NCBI GenBank assembly: GCA_947579665.1
Contig: OX388351.1
Span: 62,380,939 to 62,444,938 of the forward strand
Origin: Sympetrum striolatum
Lineage: Eukaryota; Arthropoda; Insecta; Odonata; Libellulidae
DNA: 64,000 bases
Reading direction: 5' to 3'
The notes under the pieces are model-generated. The model saw only the letters and a program-made list of their open reading frames with translations. It did no database searches and was not told the DNA's origin. Of this stretch, positions 31,357-42,010 are shown in pieces. How positions within the stretch are numbered: the stretch's first letter is position 1; every line of letters begins with the position of its first letter. The position numbers were made by a program, and so were the translations under genes.

Positions 31357-32407
31357 CTACACTGTTGCTGCATCACCATTTGATTGAAGACATTTATATT
31401 CACCTCTTTGTTGTTTTAAAGATTTGGCTAATTTCAATTCCTTGGGCCACTCCTTGCGACTAGATGTAGAACATGCATAAGTATTATTGTCAAAATATAC
31501 ATGATGGTGTAATCCTAAATAAGTTTCTACTAAATTCATTACCTCCTGACTGCCAAGAAGCATTCCCTTGTTTCTGACTTCCTTTTTTTCCTAAATACAC
31601 GTTACCCCTCAGTACACAGCCATATGGAGTAGCGAGCACCCAAACCTTGAACCCCTATTTTGTATGTTTATTTTTTATGTATTGTTTGATATGGAGACGC
31701 CCCTTGAAAGCCACCATTGCCTCTCAACTACCAATTCCCTTCCTGGTCTATATTTTTTATGAAAAGTTTCCATTATACCTAATACTGGCCTTACTTTCTG
31801 TAATACCTCAAATCCTTCATCATGGGCATTTTGTTCCTCCTCAATATCACTGATGTGAAAATATTTTGTTAGTTTTTTCTAATAGGTCATGCAATTTTTG
31901 ATGGTAGAACATTCGAAGTCAGGATTGTGCCAATAGTGTATCGTTTCTGACAAAGTGTGCACACCCATGTAAATAAGTATGCCAACATACGCTACTATTT
32001 CTTCTAAAGTAGTGTCAAACCATTCTTGGTCTGCTTTCTTTGCCTGGTTCTGTCTATACACGGCATATTTGTTTAAATATATTGTCACCTAGGATATACT
32101 TAAAATAACAAAACTCACTACTTCCTGGTGATAAGTCATGCACAACCCCAGAGTCGCCAATAAAATCCCTTGGAGCTTCAAAATTTCTCTCTTCGTTCCA
32201 GTCAGCTGATTCCAAGGGCGCTTGAACAAACACTTCCAAGTCACCTCCCACAGCACATGCAATCACTGACTCTTCATTTTCTTGTGAATATGAACCTTCC
32301 TCTGTATCACTCGAGGAGTTACTCAACAAATCGTCTGAAGAAGAGGAGTCTCTAAAATCTTCCCCGCATAGCTCTGCTTCGATATTACTCCTACTCAGAC
32401 CAGCCAT
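31357..32407 (-). pseudogene. piggyBac transposase 3, 5' two-thirds
   Basis: The probable start at 32407 gives MAGLSRSNIEAELCGEDF and a Ser/Asp/Glu-rich acidic arm. Then come IYLNKYAVYRQNQAKKADQE, LIYMGVHTLSETIHYW, EAMVAFKGRLHIKQYIKNKH and NLVETYLGLHHHVYFDNNTY. The aspartate expected before EAMVAFKGR is lost to a stop, and several frameshifts follow. The C-terminal insertion and cysteine-rich domain are missing. No flanking TTAA terminal repeats were identified. Confidence 0.8.
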
Positions 32408-32845
32408 GGTCAAAGACTGGGGAGTATTTATAACAACAAAGGGCAAAAAAAGGCACTTATGACCACGTATGCAGGATGACCAGACTGTTTACAGCTGAAA
32501 TGAAAGGAGTTGTTTAGTAGAGATGTCTCATAACTCTTTCAGAAGGTCCTCTTAGGGGGGACTAGATTACGGGTGGTATCCTCCAACCCAAAAATCAATA
32601 ATACGCTCTTTCAAATGGTATTAACTCTGGCAAAGACACCATACAACCAGGAGAAAACCCGAAAAAATTTAGACAAAGGGATATCAAAAAGTAAATAACC
32701 ATCTAAATACGACGTTTGCATACTGAGATTATAATTACATGATGGACACCAGAAATTAAGAACTAAGTTTTCATGGGGTGATTACTTTAGGAAATACGGA
32801 GAAATAATAATACAAAATTAAGTAACTAACATTTTATTTGGTTTT

Positions 32846-35570
32846 TCATTTTATTTTTCCATTTACTTTACAAAATAATTGCATTTCAAATGCCTCATCT
32901 CCTAAATTAGCCCTCCTTGGTGGAAGAACCTCCTTGATAATTGAAAACAAATGTTCAACAGGGGCACTGGATGGTATCCCACAGTTGAATTTTAAAAACA
33001 TATCTTTCATAATTGGATATGACAATAACACTGAAATATTAGTCCCCACATTCCCTAAATAAGCCTCGACCTCATCGACAGCTAAGGCAGGTTGTGCTTC
33101 CTTTGCAATTCGGAAGAAGAGTGTTTCCTCGTCATTCCCTTCACTGTCATCTCTGGTATCCTCCCCATTGGTCTCTAGAGGAAGAAGCCTGGAGCAGCTG
33201 CTTCTCACTTCCTCCTTCAGCCCACAAATAGCCGCATCTTTTTCACTACCTTCTAGCCAGGAGTACTTAAGGGCAGGTATCAAGCCAGCAGCCGTTAAAG
33301 TTTTCCATCTTCAATAACAGTGGAAAACCTTTTGGAAATTTCTTCCAACAGACTTCTTGCCAATGACCTACAAAACACCAAAGAACTGTTGTTGCATAAT
33401 GTAGGTCTTTAAATGAACGCCTACGAGTTATAAAAATGAACGTATATTTCTTCTTATACAATGGTTGTACAAAAACAAAAAATTCTGGAATGCTGGTTGC
33501 TTCCTGATCTCTCAGTCTCAGTTCTCAGCACATGGACTGATGAGCGAGTGCTGCTTGAGTGAGAGAGCCAGAGAAAAGTGACAGTGACAGGTTCTCCGCA
33601 CCCCCAACGTAGGCAGGCTGAGTCGCGATTCATGCATGTTTTGTTTCCACGCCACCTTGGGAAATTTGCGCGAACAACTGTCCTTTGACATTTTAGAGAG
33701 CTCTCGCTCAAGACATCTAATGATTGGCAGCAAATACCCTAGGTACATATTTTTATCGGCCTGCAGTTTAAAGCTGTGGCCAATGGCTTCATAACCTAAA
33801 AGAGAAAGTATAGGCTTATAATGTACTCCTCCAAATGACATTTAACAAGAGAAATTTTACCAACACTTCCAACTCATACACAGCGACTTTAACAGGCTTT
33901 GATAAAATAGAAATAGTCAGCATGCTGACAAAAAGAAACAATACAAAAGAAATGTCAATAACTATGAAGATTAATAATAGTACATGCCACCAACTTAAGT
34001 GGTCTGACCCATGTATAAGTTACGAAGAAGTTGTCTGTCCCTCCAGTCTAAGCCCATTTTCTAAAGAAAGCTCATTAGCTGTACTCCAAATATTTTTTTC
34101 ATAATCCAGAAAGCAAGCAAACACGTCCCGATTACACTCTAGGTTCCTTTTCACTAGCATAATGAGGACACGTTTGAAAAAGAATCTAGATTATAATCAG
34201 AACATGTTTCTTCCTTTGTGCACTCTGCACACACTAACTGAACATTCTGGTGACCAGCCGGCTCTTTATCCAAATGGAGTTACATACATGCATTTACTTA
34301 CCAGAATATACTCCTTCTAAAATGCCAATTCCGCTGGCCTTAAACAGGCTAAATCTATCGAATCTACCAGACAATCCATCACAGGTTGGCCAAACTTATT
34401 GATGATTCCCACAAGACAATGAATGCTTTCATACATGCTGTTCCACCTGGTTATTGTGGGTACTGAAAGCAGCTTATCAAAGGCTGCCTTGATGGAGTCG
34501 GCACAAACAGTGCTCCACTGCTTATTCCATAATGTCTGGCATTTGGCAAAGGCAGGCCTAGAAATTTTTTTTTTAAACTCTATCGTTTTCTGCTTGTTGG
34601 GCATCCTAAAATGAGAAAATTGTATGAGCATTCCACTTCAAGGATTTATCACTTATATTTATCCAATTATGACCTTAAACATGCAAAGGCATAAAATAAA
34701 CACTTTCTACAACTATATAAAAACATTAAATCTCACCTTGGTTGCCACCAGATTGTGTGGGGGGCACACCTTTGATGACAAGGTAGCATGTACTGGAAGT
34801 TTTGCTCTCCCCCATCCAAAACTACTCCTACTTCAAGAAATTGGACATCACAATCATCTTCCTCCGACTGCCCATCCTTCTCCCCAAACATCCTGAAAAA
34901 GAAAGTTGGCTAAATATTCTAATAACAAGGAGCAAATACACCATCAAGAGAAATTTACGGTAATGATATTATACTTACGTGAAGGCTTTAACAAAATTGG
35001 AACCATTGTCCGTGACACAAAAAGTTACTTTATTCTGGATGCCGAAGCTCCTGCAAATATTCTCTATTGCAGCAGCCAAAACATCGAAAGTATGCCTTCC
35101 TTTTAAGCACTGTACTGCCAGCATTGCACTCTTGCGTTTCAAGGATTCGCCGCTCACCCAGTGCACCGTCATCCCCAGATATGATCTGCTGAAATGCGAC
35201 CAACAGTCGGCTGTTATACACTCTGAACTTTGTTCTGCCAGTTTCTCAATAAGGCTGTTCTTTAAAAAGTCGTGTCTCTCTCTCTCAGTTTGACTGCCAA
35301 AGTTTTCCTGCACATAATTTTTCGATTTGGTGCCAGGCCATCAAGTAAATTTCTGAAGGATTCTTCCTCTACCAGTGAAAAAGGCTGCGGAGACCCACAA
35401 ACAAAATTCACAATCAGTTTGTCCAAAACTCCCTGGCTGACAACTCTTTCACCCGAAAAATGTGTTGTGGACTGCTTTAAATCACTAGGAATAGGGTCTT
35501 CGCCTAATTGCCTCTTGATTCCTCTCGTTTTCTGCAATTTGTCCATCTCCGAAACTTTGGCTGGATGCAC
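32846..35570 (-). pseudogene. hAT transposase gene with three readable introns
   Basis: Exon 1 starts near 35570. Its second frame has ECITADCWSHFSRSYLGMTV and FCVTDNGSNFVKAF, hAT catalytic blocks. Canonical introns follow at 34893-34978, 34606-34736 and 33796-34301, each GT(A/G)AG(T/A)...AG. The exons encode a DGGEQ...LPCHQRCAPHT block, LVATK|DAQQAEN, LSVPTITRWNSMYESIHCLV and VMKPLATALN...GYLLPIIRCLE. The last block (33283-32846) reads FNCGIPSSAPVEHLFSIIKE, the hATC dimerisation domain. Four or more single-base frameshifts or stops inactivate it. No TIR was found. Confidence 0.8.
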
Positions 35571-36424
35571 CCTCTGAAAGAAACAACCTCATTTTTAATT
35601 CTCAGCATTCGGTGTATTCAATGGGGACTAAAACTTTCTAGCAGTTAAATGTAAAATAGGCAACATAGGAAGTCATGCCAGTTACAATGTATTTGCACTA
35701 AGGGAACTAATGTCTTTTTGCATGTTAACAATTTTTGTATCAAGCTCACATGATCTGCAATTCTTTCGCGATTGAATGCCATTACTTGAAATAGTTAGGT
35801 AATATTATATACAACCGAAAATAAAAATAATGGCCTAAATGTAGACTTCAATAGTTGAAAATAAGTCTGCTAGTGAAATAAAAACTAAAATTAGGGACTA
35901 CAAAAAGATTAATTCATTTCATATCATAATTTGAATAGGAGAAATGACGTTGAATGAAATAACCTTCCTTTAAATACGCAGGAGAGCTTAGCTTTAGTTA
36001 CATTAAACTATATTCGTAGATTTTATAATTAACGCGAAATGTTTGCATTTTAATAGCACATCGCTGGTGGAGAGAAACCGTAGTAGGAACTTAAAGCAGT
36101 CTTTACTACACAATTTTGTGACTACGTGGAATAACGATTGAACGCTGGCTTGAAATAAACTCAACTAGAACAGAGGGGAATTTCTACAGCAAGTGCTCCT
36201 GAATTTGCACAAATTTTGGTGTTAACACAGTGAATATTTGAAAAAGCATGCACTAATCCACACATGAACCCACGTGGATACAAGTTACCTTGTTAAACGG
36301 CCTAATAGCCCACATGCATTCACACAAATGCGATTTAGCAGATTTACACCTTTCAAAATTATTGGTGAATGTTTATCTCCTTCCCCATAGCTAATCTGAT
36401 TGGTGGCTGGTTTTGTACCTTGTT
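35571..36424. other. AT-rich spacer
   Basis: Probably the 5' non-coding part of the hAT element and unrelated DNA. No feature could be supported. Confidence 0.4.
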
Positions 36425-36530
36425 TGTATATATATGTGTACTCCTATATTACTCATCGCTTGATAATGTACTAACGTCCAAAACCGGTCGCGGTATTAAA
36501 AACTTTTTAAGTGGAATTTTGCAAAGTTAT
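36425..36530 (+). repeat. Penelope-type terminal segment, degenerate hammerhead-like
   Basis: TATATATATG, about 30 bases, then CTTGATAATGTACTAACGTC and CAAAACCGGTCGCGG repeat the layout at 1029-1100: a TATATATG box, a CTGANGA-like box, a stem-forming stretch, (G)AAACCGGTCG and then AAGTGGAATTTTG. Core positions are mutated, so it is a relic. Confidence 0.45.
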
Positions 36531-36660
36531 TTCCACCCATTTATTATAGATCAAAAAATTGCACTTGGAGGACAGAGATTTTCGTCAAATGAAGAGGCAA
36601 TCACCTTTGTGAACAATTATTTTGGAGAGAAAAAATCAGTCAGTCAGCATGGCTCCAGGA
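36510..36660 (+). pseudogene. mariner transposase C-terminal fragment
   Basis: The plus frame reads HPFIIDQKIALGGQRFSSNE, EAITFVNNYFGEK. LGGQRF...NEE...V..Y is the conserved end of mariner transposases, just after the final catalytic Asp region. Only about 45 codons remain. Confidence 0.6.
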
Positions 36661-36680
36661 AGAACAGGTTATGTTCTTTG

Positions 36681-37255
36681 CTACAACAACTGTAAACAAC
36701 ACCTGTACCATAGTTGACAATCTTTTCCAATGTCACAACAAATATTGCAAATGTCAGAAGAATCCTTGTTGACTGCAGATGTCAAGGGGTTTGTGGCTAA
36801 GTCGTCAAATTTGTCCTCTTGACACAACTCTTTTGGATCAACGTCTGATTCTTCAGATGACTCATACTCTTTTTTAACTACTTTTTTATATTTTATTGGT
36901 TTCTTCTTAATTTTAGGGATTTCTTTGTTATCACGACGTTTTTTGTTAGAGGCTTTTTCAAAACCCAGGGGACATGCAGCTTTCTTCATTTCCCTCTGTT
37001 TCTTCTTTTCCTCATTGATAATTTTGCTTTCCATAGCATTTTCCAACTTTACTTTTACAGGAGTGCTGGTCAATATCTCTGAGTGTTGCTTTGCACGCGG
37101 AATTACATTTTTTGCTGTTTTTGTACTTGGTTTAGGGATCAGCACAAAATTCAAAAATGAATTGTCTTTAGATGTAGACGGAGTTGGGTTATCACACAAA
37201 CTTTGATCATTGTTATCAGAGTGTTCAGAAGGTTCAATTTGTTGACTTAAATTAG
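36681..37255 (-). pseudogene. pogo-like transposase, C-terminal zinc-knuckle part
   Basis: After a Ser/Thr/Lys-rich linker (IEPSEHSDNNDQ, STSKDNSFLNFVLIPKPSTK, PRAKQHSEILTSTPVKVKLE) the frame ends in EKKKQREMKKA, CNICCDIGKDCQLWYRC. The final Cys-rich block is half of a PHD/RING-like finger found at the end of many insect pogo/Tigger proteins. It is the downstream part of the gene whose DDE end lies at 38344-38748. The RNA-polymerase-like block 37262-38311 separates them. Confidence 0.65.
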
Positions 37256-37261
37256 CCCTAC

Positions 37262-38311
37262 TTCTGTTTAGATAGAGATATATCAGTGAGAGGTAGCTCT
37301 CCTGTTAGCTCGTATGTTAGGTATCACATTACCACTGCGTTGACGATGGAATCAATCACGTTGGTAAAGCAGGCGCCGGAGGGAACACCTCCGTGTTTAA
37401 TGTAGCGTGTGCCGTCGCTAAGTCGTATTGGTGTATCAGTAAAATAATTGAAAAGCTTTCTCCATCTTTTTCGAGATCTGTTCGGTCTTACGGACTAGAT
37501 CTTACCGTCAGAGTCTTGAACGTGACCCCAGTCGATGGCCTCAGCAATTAAGCTGAAAGCGTCTCTAATTAACTGTGGTGGAATGGTTTGGTGAATCGGG
37601 TCCAGTCTCCCATCAGTTTGGGGTAGGATTGATATTTCTCTGCTGCTTGATGGATGTAAGCCATTATTCATCTCCAGCCCGTAGGTGAAGAGTGGAACTG
37701 GAGACTGTTTAATAGCGTCTAAGATGGGGTAGAAGTATGCTGCCTTGGCCATATATACCGTAAGGGGATATCCCCACGTGGTGCGGATCTTATTCTTATC
37801 CCTAGTTGTAATCTGGGTCCGGCAGTAACTAGCTCTACCTCATGGCCACATTCGATACCGTACCAGGTCTTTCGTATTCTGGACAGTATGGCTGGATCGT
37901 CAACGGCCTCTCCTTTGGTCCTATAGCCCTCCAGTTTTTCGGGTAAACCCGGAGACTTCTGCCTAGGCAGGTCTGGATGTTTGGTTATGGCTCCTGTGGT
38001 GAGTGGAACCACGGAACTGGGTTTGAGACCAAGTTCATGTCTAACTGACTCAAAGATAGTGTAAATGCATTGGAGTGCCTATGTGGTAGCTTAATGCAAC
38101 TGTATTCCTTCAAATCAGCGTGGAGTTCTTCAAAGCTGAAAAACGAACGATGATACTTTGTTCTCACTGCTGCGATTGATGTCTTTGGAAATACTTGATT
38201 TATAGCAAAAAGCGCATTTCGATCTATTCGTGGCATTGTGTAATTAAATGGAAAGGGTTCTCCTCTGGGGAGTGGCTCGAGCCCTTGTCTCATTGTGGAT
38301 GTTGGATGCAT
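37262..38311 (-). pseudogene. Partiti-like virus RNA-dependent RNA polymerase fragment
   Basis: Minus-strand reading gives, in order, FAINQVFPKTSIAAV and KYHRSFFSFEEL (frame 1), SPGLPEKLEGYRTKGEAVDD and RIRKTWYGIECGHEVEL (frame 2), AKAAYFYPILDAIKQSP (frame 3), TIPPQLIRDAF after a motif-A-like position, and GGVPSGACFTNVIDSIVNAV (motif B, about 37330-37393). It stops just where the catalytic GDD of motif C should be. The order and spacing are those of partitivirus-type polymerases. Two or more frameshifts and stops show that it is dead. Both ends are truncated and no poly(A) is visible. The block sits inside a pogo gene. Confidence 0.8.
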
Positions 38312-38343
38312 AGTGCATGTTGCGAACTTCGCACCGCAAGTAC

Positions 38344-38748
38344 CTAAGTAAATGGGTTTCCTATAAAAAATGTAAGTAAAATGTTTCCTTCGGAGGATGC
38401 TTTGGTCTGACCAGGAAAGTCTAGATTAGCAGAAACATCCATCATCTCAACATCAAATGGCTGGCCATTTATTTCTCTTGCAGCTGCAAAATCGTCCTCC
38501 GAAAATTTGTCAGGATTGAATGGAAGAATTCCTGATGTTCTGAATCCTGACACAGCAGTGCTGATTTTGGCCACTTTCACAAAAGCTTTATTCAAAAGCT
38601 CTGCCACATCATATTCCGTGATCTTTGTATGTCCTGTCAATGTAAGGTAAAAGTCACACTCTCTGTAGAATGCACTCTTAAGCGGACTAAAAACTGTCAG
38701 GTCCAGAGGTTGGAGCCTATGAGAGGTGTGCGGTGGAAGTGACACCAT
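38344..38748 (-). pseudogene. pogo-like DDE transposase, C-terminal part of catalytic domain
   Basis: The frame reads VSLPPHTSHRLQPLDLTVFS, PLKSAFYRECDFYLTLTGHT, ITEYDVAELLNKAFVKVAKI, VSGFRTSGILPFNPDKFSED. This is the end of the DDE_1 domain of pogo/Tigger proteins. It is cut upstream by a Gypsy fragment (38755) and downstream by the viral polymerase block. A near-duplicate, GGAAAC..ATTTACTTA, occurs at its 3' end next to the viral junction. Confidence 0.8.
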
Positions 38749-38754
38749 ATGCCC

Positions 38755-38822
38755 GGAGGACAGATGGAGTGGCCCAGAGGATGGATGGAGTGGCCCAGAG
38801 GACGGATGGAGCGGCCAGAGTG
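38755..38822. repeat. Three tandem copies of a 22-bp unit
   Basis: GGACAGATGGAGTGGCCCAG, GGATGGATGGAGTGGCCCAG and GGACGGATGGAGCGGCCAG follow each other. On the minus strand they encode the repeats SIRPLGHSIHPLGHSI at the end of the Gypsy frame. Confidence 0.8.
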
Positions 38823-39376
38823 AGTAGAAATTGTAGGTCTCAAAGACAGAGGAGGTGCTGAGGAAGTAGAAGATGGAAGAGACGGTGCAGGAGTAGAGGC
38901 TGCAGGTGGAGAGTTGTTCAGAAGATGATGTGCTGGCTTGAGACGGTCGATGGAGACAGTAGAAGGCTTGCCATTGATATTAAGTGTATAAGTTTTCCGA
39001 TCACGGCTGAGAACAGGATATGGTCCCATGTATGGTAGTTGTAGGGCTGGTCGCGCTGCATCTTGGCGAACGAAGACGTGGGAAGATGTGGCCAAATCTC
39101 TTAACGAAGATTTGCTGACGGGTTGCGTGATGCGACGCAGGGGTCGGACATAGCTGAGCCATGTAGTCACGCTGAGAGACGAGATCTGTCCGAGTCCGAG
39201 TGTTGAAAGGAGTTGATAAAGAAGTCCCCAGGAAGATGCAGTTGTTCCCCGAAGAGAAGTTTGGCAGGAGTTGTCTGCAGGTTGGCTCTCCAGGTAGTGC
39301 AGAGGCTGAGGAGAACTGTCGGTAGGGTGTCTATCCATGAATCAGACGAATGGCACATGAGAGCTGTTTTGGCCAT
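38760..39376 (-). pseudogene. Ty3/Gypsy integrase, C-terminal part (second family)
   Basis: Frame 39376-39167 has ALMCHSSDSWIDTLPTVLLS and TTPAKLLFGEQLHLPGDFF, the end of the integrase core. After a frame change, 39338-38697 gives SHVFVRQDAARPALQLPYMG, PYPVLSRDRKTYTLNINGKP and STVSIDRLKPAH, a GPY/F module and tail. It is unrelated to the integrase at 2754-3399. LTRs were not found. It abuts the pogo gene at 38755. Confidence 0.8.
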
Positions 39377-40060
39377 TTTGATATTGTGTTCAGTGCTTCC
39401 ATTAGTGTTTCAAGAAGTTCTAAAAAGTCAGACACTACATCAAATCTCTCAACCCATCTAGTTGCACAAAGTCTTTTCAAAGTTTTTGCAGCAGGTGATA
39501 CATCACATCTGACAATACAATCTAAAAACACAGCTTTTCTTTTTGGGTACACAGAAAGGTATGGGCAGTCCCTATGATTCCCAAGCAGTTCCTGATAGCT
39601 TGCACTTCACAAGATTTGACACAGCTAAATTGATAGAGTGAGCTGAGCAGTGAAGGTAGAGCAACGAAGGGTATCTCTCTCTGACTACAGCTTGAGCTCC
39701 TTTGATTTTTCCTGACATAGTTGAGGCATCATCATACCCTTGTCCCCTTAGGTATTGCATTTCTATTCCAAATTTAGCCAAATTTTCTAGCATTAAGAAA
39801 GCTAGCTCTCTTCCACTAACGTTTCGAACAACCATCCGAGAAATTACGCACCCTCTAGTAAGAATTGAGAACTCCTTGTAAGAAATTACATTCAGTTCCA
39901 ACAAGATGATGGAACCAAATACCATTGATAGCACTCAAGTAAGCAGCATACACATCTGTATCTTCAACATCAACACCCATCATTAACAGCCTCTGCGCCA
40001 CGAGCCACGTTTGCTCAACTAAGATTCCAACAACATGGCACACAAACCCAAAGGGAGGGC
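39377..40060 (-). pseudogene. hAT-like (DUF4371/ZMYM1-type) transposase fragment
   Basis: The frame 39934-39572 reads EIQYLRGQGYDDAS-like sequence (EMQYLRGQGYDDASTMSGKI), then SLLYLHCSAHSINLAVSNLV. The next block has LKRLCATRWVERFDVVSDFL. RGQGYDG..MSG..H..HC.AHS.NL..RWVER is the hAT pattern of ZMYM1/TTF-type domestication-prone proteins. The 5' part includes an 87-bp tandem duplication starting at 40011. Confidence 0.75.
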
Positions 40061-40440
40061 AGCCTTGGGCAAAAAGTTAGAGGCACACAAAGAGAGTTTG
40101 CTCAACTAAGACTCCAACAACATGGATTAGATTACATGATTGGGGGGTCTTCGTCAGGTGCCCTGGCACTGCCCTGACCTTTCTTGGTCCATTGTGCCAA
40201 CCCCATATTTAACCTCCCTGCAACTTGCAGACAGGGGACAAGAGCACCACGGTATGAATGGTCACCCATCCAACTCTAGTCCGGGCCCAACATTGCTTAA
40301 CTTTGGTGATCTTCCGGGAACCGGTGTTTCAATGTGGCTAGGCTCTTGCCCCAACAACATGGAACAATCACACAAAGGGAGTGCAGCCTTGGGCGAACAG
40401 TTTGAGACAAATATATACAAAGAGAGGCACATTTTATGAA
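40011..40440. repeat. 87-bp tandem duplication, second copy split by a SINE
   Basis: TTGCTCAACTAAGATTCC starts at 40011 and recurs at 40098 (period 87). The second unit runs to CCAACAACATGG (40114-40125), is interrupted by 225 bases, and resumes at 40351 with the same 12 bases. Confidence 0.8.
40126..40350 (-). mobile_element. 5S-rRNA-derived SINE (SINE3-like)
   Basis: On the minus strand 40343-40243 reads CACCGGTTCCCGGAAGATCA, CCAAAGTTAAGCAATGTTGG, GCCCGGACTAGAGTTGGATG, GGTGACCATTC. This closely follows eukaryotic 5S rRNA through its internal promoter (A-box, intermediate element, C-box region). A body of about 110 bases follows. The 225-bp unit is flanked by 12-bp direct repeats CCAACAACATGG (40114-40125, 40351-40362), consistent with target-primed retrotransposition. 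A simple 5S pseudogene is less likely given the extra body and the duplications. Confidence 0.8.
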
Positions 40441-40588
40441 CTATAAGTTCATAGACATACCTTTGAGGTGTCATATGATCACTGTCCTGGAAATTGGATT
40501 AATTTTGTGAAAATCTGTCTAATTTTGCCTTTCTGTAGGCTCTCAGTTGCACGTTTTGCATGGTGTGCTAACCTTATCTGAAAATATG

Positions 40589-41962
40589 TTATTGACACAG
40601 CCCTGAGAAGGTGTATTTGGTGATTTTCCTCAGGGTCCTGGTTAGGGAATGCTCTTTCAATTCAGGGAAGACGTTAGCTATTCCACATTGTTCCTGCGCA
40701 TGAACGACCAATGCCAGAAGTTTTGGTGTGCAAGTCCTAATTGCCACTCTCACAATTTTCTCACAAATCCTGCAGATTGTAATCACATCAGCAGATGGTT
40801 GGGTTAACCCCCCTCTGTCCTTCTTATGTAAGAGCTGCCCTCCTGTATTCTCGCCTGTTAAAAGTGGACTGCAAATGGAGCACATCAGTGTGCGCTTCAA
40901 CTTTCGGGCTACAAATCCAGCTATATAGGCCACAACATTTTCAGTTACTTCAGTGAGCTCAACTGGGTGGGGCACAGGGAAGTAGGAGTGATCAAGTGGA
41001 GTAGGGTCACCTATATTCACATCAGCTGGGTCCATTGATTGATTTATAGTGCTCACGGAACTGTTTTCAGAAGCACTGCTCACATGCAAGATTGGGAATG
41101 TTTTGCATGGGTATGCAATTTCCTCTTGCATTGCCAACTACTTGGCAGTGGATTATTAGCTTTCTGTAGGCAGCCCAAAACTGTCTAGCAGTGGGATTAT
41201 TGTTGAATCCACCTTGAGATCTAATGCTGGAGAGAAGATCTCTAAGTGGTCCTGGCTTATCCTGTATGTAGGGAGATACCGTACTTCATTATTGCCCTCC
41301 TTCAATAATGACTGATACAGCCCTAGAGTACTTGAGATGCAGACTAGGCAGCCAATAAATCCCTTTTTTCGAATCGACTCTACAACTAATTTACCAGTGG
41401 CATCTCTTAATTTTAAAATATATTCTTTTTCTTGCTCCAAAAATTGCTTTACGTCCTCAATATTACCCACGTGGATATGTTTTTTCCATCCCCTTTGGAG
41501 AGTGTTTCTGGAATTGAGGATATCAAACAGAGGGTTAAAAATCTTCAAAAACAGACACAGAGGTGCAGAACCTTGAAAATCTGGTAGCTCCAATTCCTCA
41601 CGGAATGCAAGGGCCACAGAGTCATTTAGGACCTGCGCAGCCAGTCACACTTTCATCTTCTGCCTCCTCCAGTCCATGTGGGCAGCCCTGAGTTTGTTAC
41701 CCAGATGAACACCCTCCATATAGTAAAGATTTTTTAATGCCTCAAGAAACTTCCAGTCTATCTCCCCTTCTTCACCATCCCGGTGCAGTCTCTTATCCCC
41801 CAAAGTGTTTGTCACCAACTTCAACATGTGAGAAGGATCAAGAAATACATAGACTGGGCTCCTGGTTGCTGGATGCTGGAAATGCGTAACCATATTTTGA
41901 GGGGTTAATTGACAACCAAGTACATTGGCCATTGTCATGTTCGATGCTGCCCTATCAAACAT
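40589..41962 (-). pseudogene. P-element (THAP9-like) transposase, large C-terminal part
   Basis: Three consecutive frames cover most of the transposase. Block 41962-41645 has FLDPSHMLKLVTNTLGDKRL and LYYMEGVHLGNKLRAAHMDW. Block 41617-41156 has LFLKIFNPLFDILNSRNTLQ, GFIGCLVCISSTLGLYQSLL and YRISQDHLEIFSPALD. Block 41137-40589 has VVAYIAGFVARKLKRTLMCS and LLHKKDRGGLTQPSADVITI. A single stop separates the first two blocks. DPSHMLK (GTP-binding domain region) and SQDHLE are intact or nearly so, so this is the most complete of the three P copies. Confidence 0.85.
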
Positions 41963-42010
41963 AAGAGAACTATCTCAAAAGACAATGTTGTTCAAGTTAA
42001 ATATTTTATT

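Noticed and set aside
40243..40343. Functional 5S rRNA gene
   Set aside because: It diverges from 5S over the 5' and 3' ends, is followed by an unrelated body, and is flanked by a 12-bp target duplication.
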